Assembly (NCBI GenBank): GCA_044371545.1
Contig: JBILTM010000001.1
Span: 1-64,000 of the forward strand
DNA: 64,000 nt
Direction of reading: 5' to 3'
DNA from: UBA4615 sp044371545
GTDB lineage: Bacteria > Pseudomonadota > Gammaproteobacteria > Burkholderiales > Burkholderiaceae_E
Shown here one piece after another: positions 62,615-64,000 of the stretch. Made by a program: the position numbers and the translations under genes. The notes under the pieces are model-generated. The model was not told where the DNA came from, did no database searches, and was given only the letters and a program-made list of their open reading frames with translations. The first letter of the stretch is position 1, and every line of letters begins with the position of its first letter.

Positions 62615-63004
62615 GTGATCCGCGCCACGAAGCTCGCCGCGACCGCGTTCGCCGCGCTCGCGCTGGCCGCCTGCGGCCACGGCGGCTACTACGACCCGGT
62701 GCCGGTGCCGGTCTCGGTCGACGTCGGCGTCGCGGTGCCCGTCGGGCCGCCGCCGGTCTCGGGCCTCGGCCTGCAGCTGACCCGGGTGGGGCCCGAGTCG
62801 ATCCAGCTCGACTGGTCGTTCGACCCGTACGCGGCGGCCTACGAGGTGTCGCGCGACGGCTTCCCGCTCGCGAGCGTGCGCGCCAACTCGCTGATCGACG
62901 CGAGCGGCCTGATCGGCGACCGCTACTGCTACCGGGTCGTCGGCCGCGACGGCCGCGGCGTCGTGGTGTCGACCAGCTCGGTCGGCTGCCTGACGCTGTT
63001 CTGA
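62615..63004 (+). CDS. small lipoprotein with fibronectin type III-like domain
   Basis: A 129-residue predicted lipoprotein: signal with lipobox LAAC (Cys near residue 18), a short Gly/Tyr/Pro/Val-rich spacer and a domain of about 80 residues with the strand order and Trp/Tyr positions of fibronectin type III (LTRVGPESIQLDWSFDPYAA; RYCYRVVGRDGRGVVVST). The GTG start has an excellent AAGGAGG ribosome site. It probably sits in the outer membrane with the exported protein encoded just upstream. Function unknown. Confidence 0.7.
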   Translation: MIRATKLAATAFAALALAACGHGGYYDPVPVPVSVDVGVAVPVGPPPVSGLGLQLTRVGPESIQLDWSFDPYAAAYEVSRDGFPLASVRANSLIDASGLIGDRYCYRVVGRDGRGVVVSTSSVGCLTLF

Positions 63005-63093
63005 CCGGGGCGCGCCGCCGGCGCGCGCGATCTTGGTACCCTCGGCACGACCGCGCGGCCCCTGCCGCGCCGCACCGGACACGAGACCGCGCC

Positions 63094-64000
63094 ATGGACC
63101 GCATCGGACCCTTCGAGTACGTCGAGCACCCGGCCGCGCCGCCGCCGCTCGTCGACGGCGCGGACCCCGCGCGGCACCGCGTCGCGATCGCCGGCGGTGG
63201 GCCGGTCGGCCTCGCGCTCGCGCTGTCGCTCGCGGTGCGAGGCGTGCCCTCGGTGGTGCTCGAGGCCGACACCACGGTCTGCGTCGGTAGCCGCGCGATC
63301 TGCATCTCGCGCCGCAGCCTGGAGATCCTCGGCGAGCTCGGCGCGCTGGAGGCGCACCTCGCCGCCGGCCTGCCCTGGCAGGGCGGGCGCACGTTCCACG
63401 GCACCGACGAGATCCTGCGCTTCGCGATGCCCGATGATGCGTTCCAGCGCCTGCCGCCGATGATCAACATCCCGCAGTACCGGATCGAGCAGTGCCTGGT
63501 CGATGGGGCGAGCGCGTACCCGGACCTGATCGAGATCCGGTGGGGCACCGAGCTCGCGGCCTTCTCGCAGGACGACGAGGGCGTGTCGCTGCGCGTGCGC
63601 TGCGCCGGCACCGACTACGCGATGCGCGCCGACCGGTTGGTCGCCTGCGACGGCGGGCAGAGCCTCGTGCGGCGCGCGATGGGCCTGAAGCTCGAAGGCG
63701 CGGCCTTCGAGGGCAAGTACGTGATCGTCGACATCGAGCTGCCGAGCGCGTACCCGACCGAGCGCCGCGCATGGTTCGACCCGCCGTCGAACCCTGGCTC
63801 GACCGTGCTGATGCACAAGCAGCCCGACGACCTCTGGCGCATCGACTACCAGATCCCCGACGACGCCGACCTCGACGCCGCGCTGCGGCCCGAATCGGTC
63901 GAGCCCTTCGTGCGCCGCCACCTCGAGATGATCGGCGAGGCGCACCTGCCGTGGCGGATCGTCTGGATCAGCGCTTACCGCGCCGGCGCGATGACGCTCG
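63094..64000 (+). CDS. FAD-dependent monooxygenase (3' end outside window)
   Basis: The first 302 residues of a class A flavoprotein hydroxylase. The FAD-binding Rossmann motif is VAIAGGGPVGLALALSLAVRG (shown in part: AGGGPVGLALAL, about residues 33-44), followed by SRAICISRRSLEIL and the DG motif ACDGGQSLVRRAMG. Close relatives act on aromatic rings, such as 3-(3-hydroxyphenyl)propionate hydroxylase (MhpA), so aromatic hydroxylation is likely but the substrate is unknown. The frame continues past base 64000. Confidence 0.85.
   Translation, partial: MDRIGPFEYVEHPAAPPPLVDGADPARHRVAIAGGGPVGLALALSLAVRGVPSVVLEADTTVCVGSRAICISRRSLEILGELGALEAHLAAGLPWQGGRTFHGTDEILRFAMPDDAFQRLPPMINIPQYRIEQCLVDGASAYPDLIEIRWGTELAAFSQDDEGVSLRVRCAGTDYAMRADRLVACDGGQSLVRRAMGLKLEGAAFEGKYVIVDIELPSAYPTERRAWFDPPSNPGSTVLMHKQPDDLWRIDYQIPDDADLDAALRPESVEPFVRRHLEMIGEAHLPWRIVWISAYRAGAMTL

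Overview
The window is a very GC-rich piece of chromosome (third codon positions almost all G or C) from a betaproteobacterium, most likely Burkholderiales. The evidence is gene order: dusB-fis-purH-ruvC-ruvA, the amgK-murU-pepP-ubiH block divergent from lptD-surA-rsmA, the ybgC-tolQRAB-pal-cpoB cluster, and miaB-phoH-ybeY-corC-lnt-glyQ-glyS-gmhB-plsC-ygjP-gloA. No phage, IS element, CRISPR array or rRNA was seen. The only RNA gene is tRNA-Lys(TTT).

Region 1 (1-18.8 kb) is mixed. It starts with the 3' part of an SMC-like ATPase and a WYL regulator. Next comes a compact MCE (Mla-like) lipid-transport operon whose permease carries a fused STAS domain. Redox genes (redoxin, glutathione peroxidase), an M81 peptidase plus iron alcohol dehydrogenase pair, a broken glycosyltransferase, an acyl-CoA ligase, two proteins of unknown function, a lytic transglycosylase, a DUF3014-methyltransferase pair and a coupled SRAP-GST pair follow. 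Region 2 (18.9-26 kb) has tRNA-Lys with a textbook promoter and terminator, a TsuA-type thiosulfate transporter and the Tol-Pal cluster with an unusually extended TolA.

Region 3 (26-38.3 kb) holds rhomboid-ruvB, then a TlpA/DUF4266/DUF3570/ApbE cassette lying between ruvA and ruvB, then ruvA-ruvC-purH-fis-dusB and ubiH-pepP-murU-amgK. The cassette is decaying: DUF4266 has lost its middle and DUF3570 has a one-base frameshift in a G run. Region 4 (39-44 kb) is the outer-membrane biogenesis block lptD-surA-rsmA.

Region 5 (44-61.8 kb) is a long minus-strand gene run from leuA to gloA. leuA is preceded by a leucine-rich leader peptide whose promoter would give a leaderless transcript. Two tightly coupled genes sit between miaB and phoH: a TPR plus beta-barrel outer-membrane protein resembling Slam (DUF560), and a secreted FecR-domain protein with a Ser/Gly tandem-repeat linker and a C-terminal TbpB-like barrel. 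This pair looks like an unreported Slam/type XI-like transporter with its cognate substrate and is the most interesting item here. Region 6 (61.9-64 kb) has two small exported proteins and the start of an FAD monooxygenase.

Many neighbours overlap by ATGA, GTGA or TTGA, so translational coupling is common.
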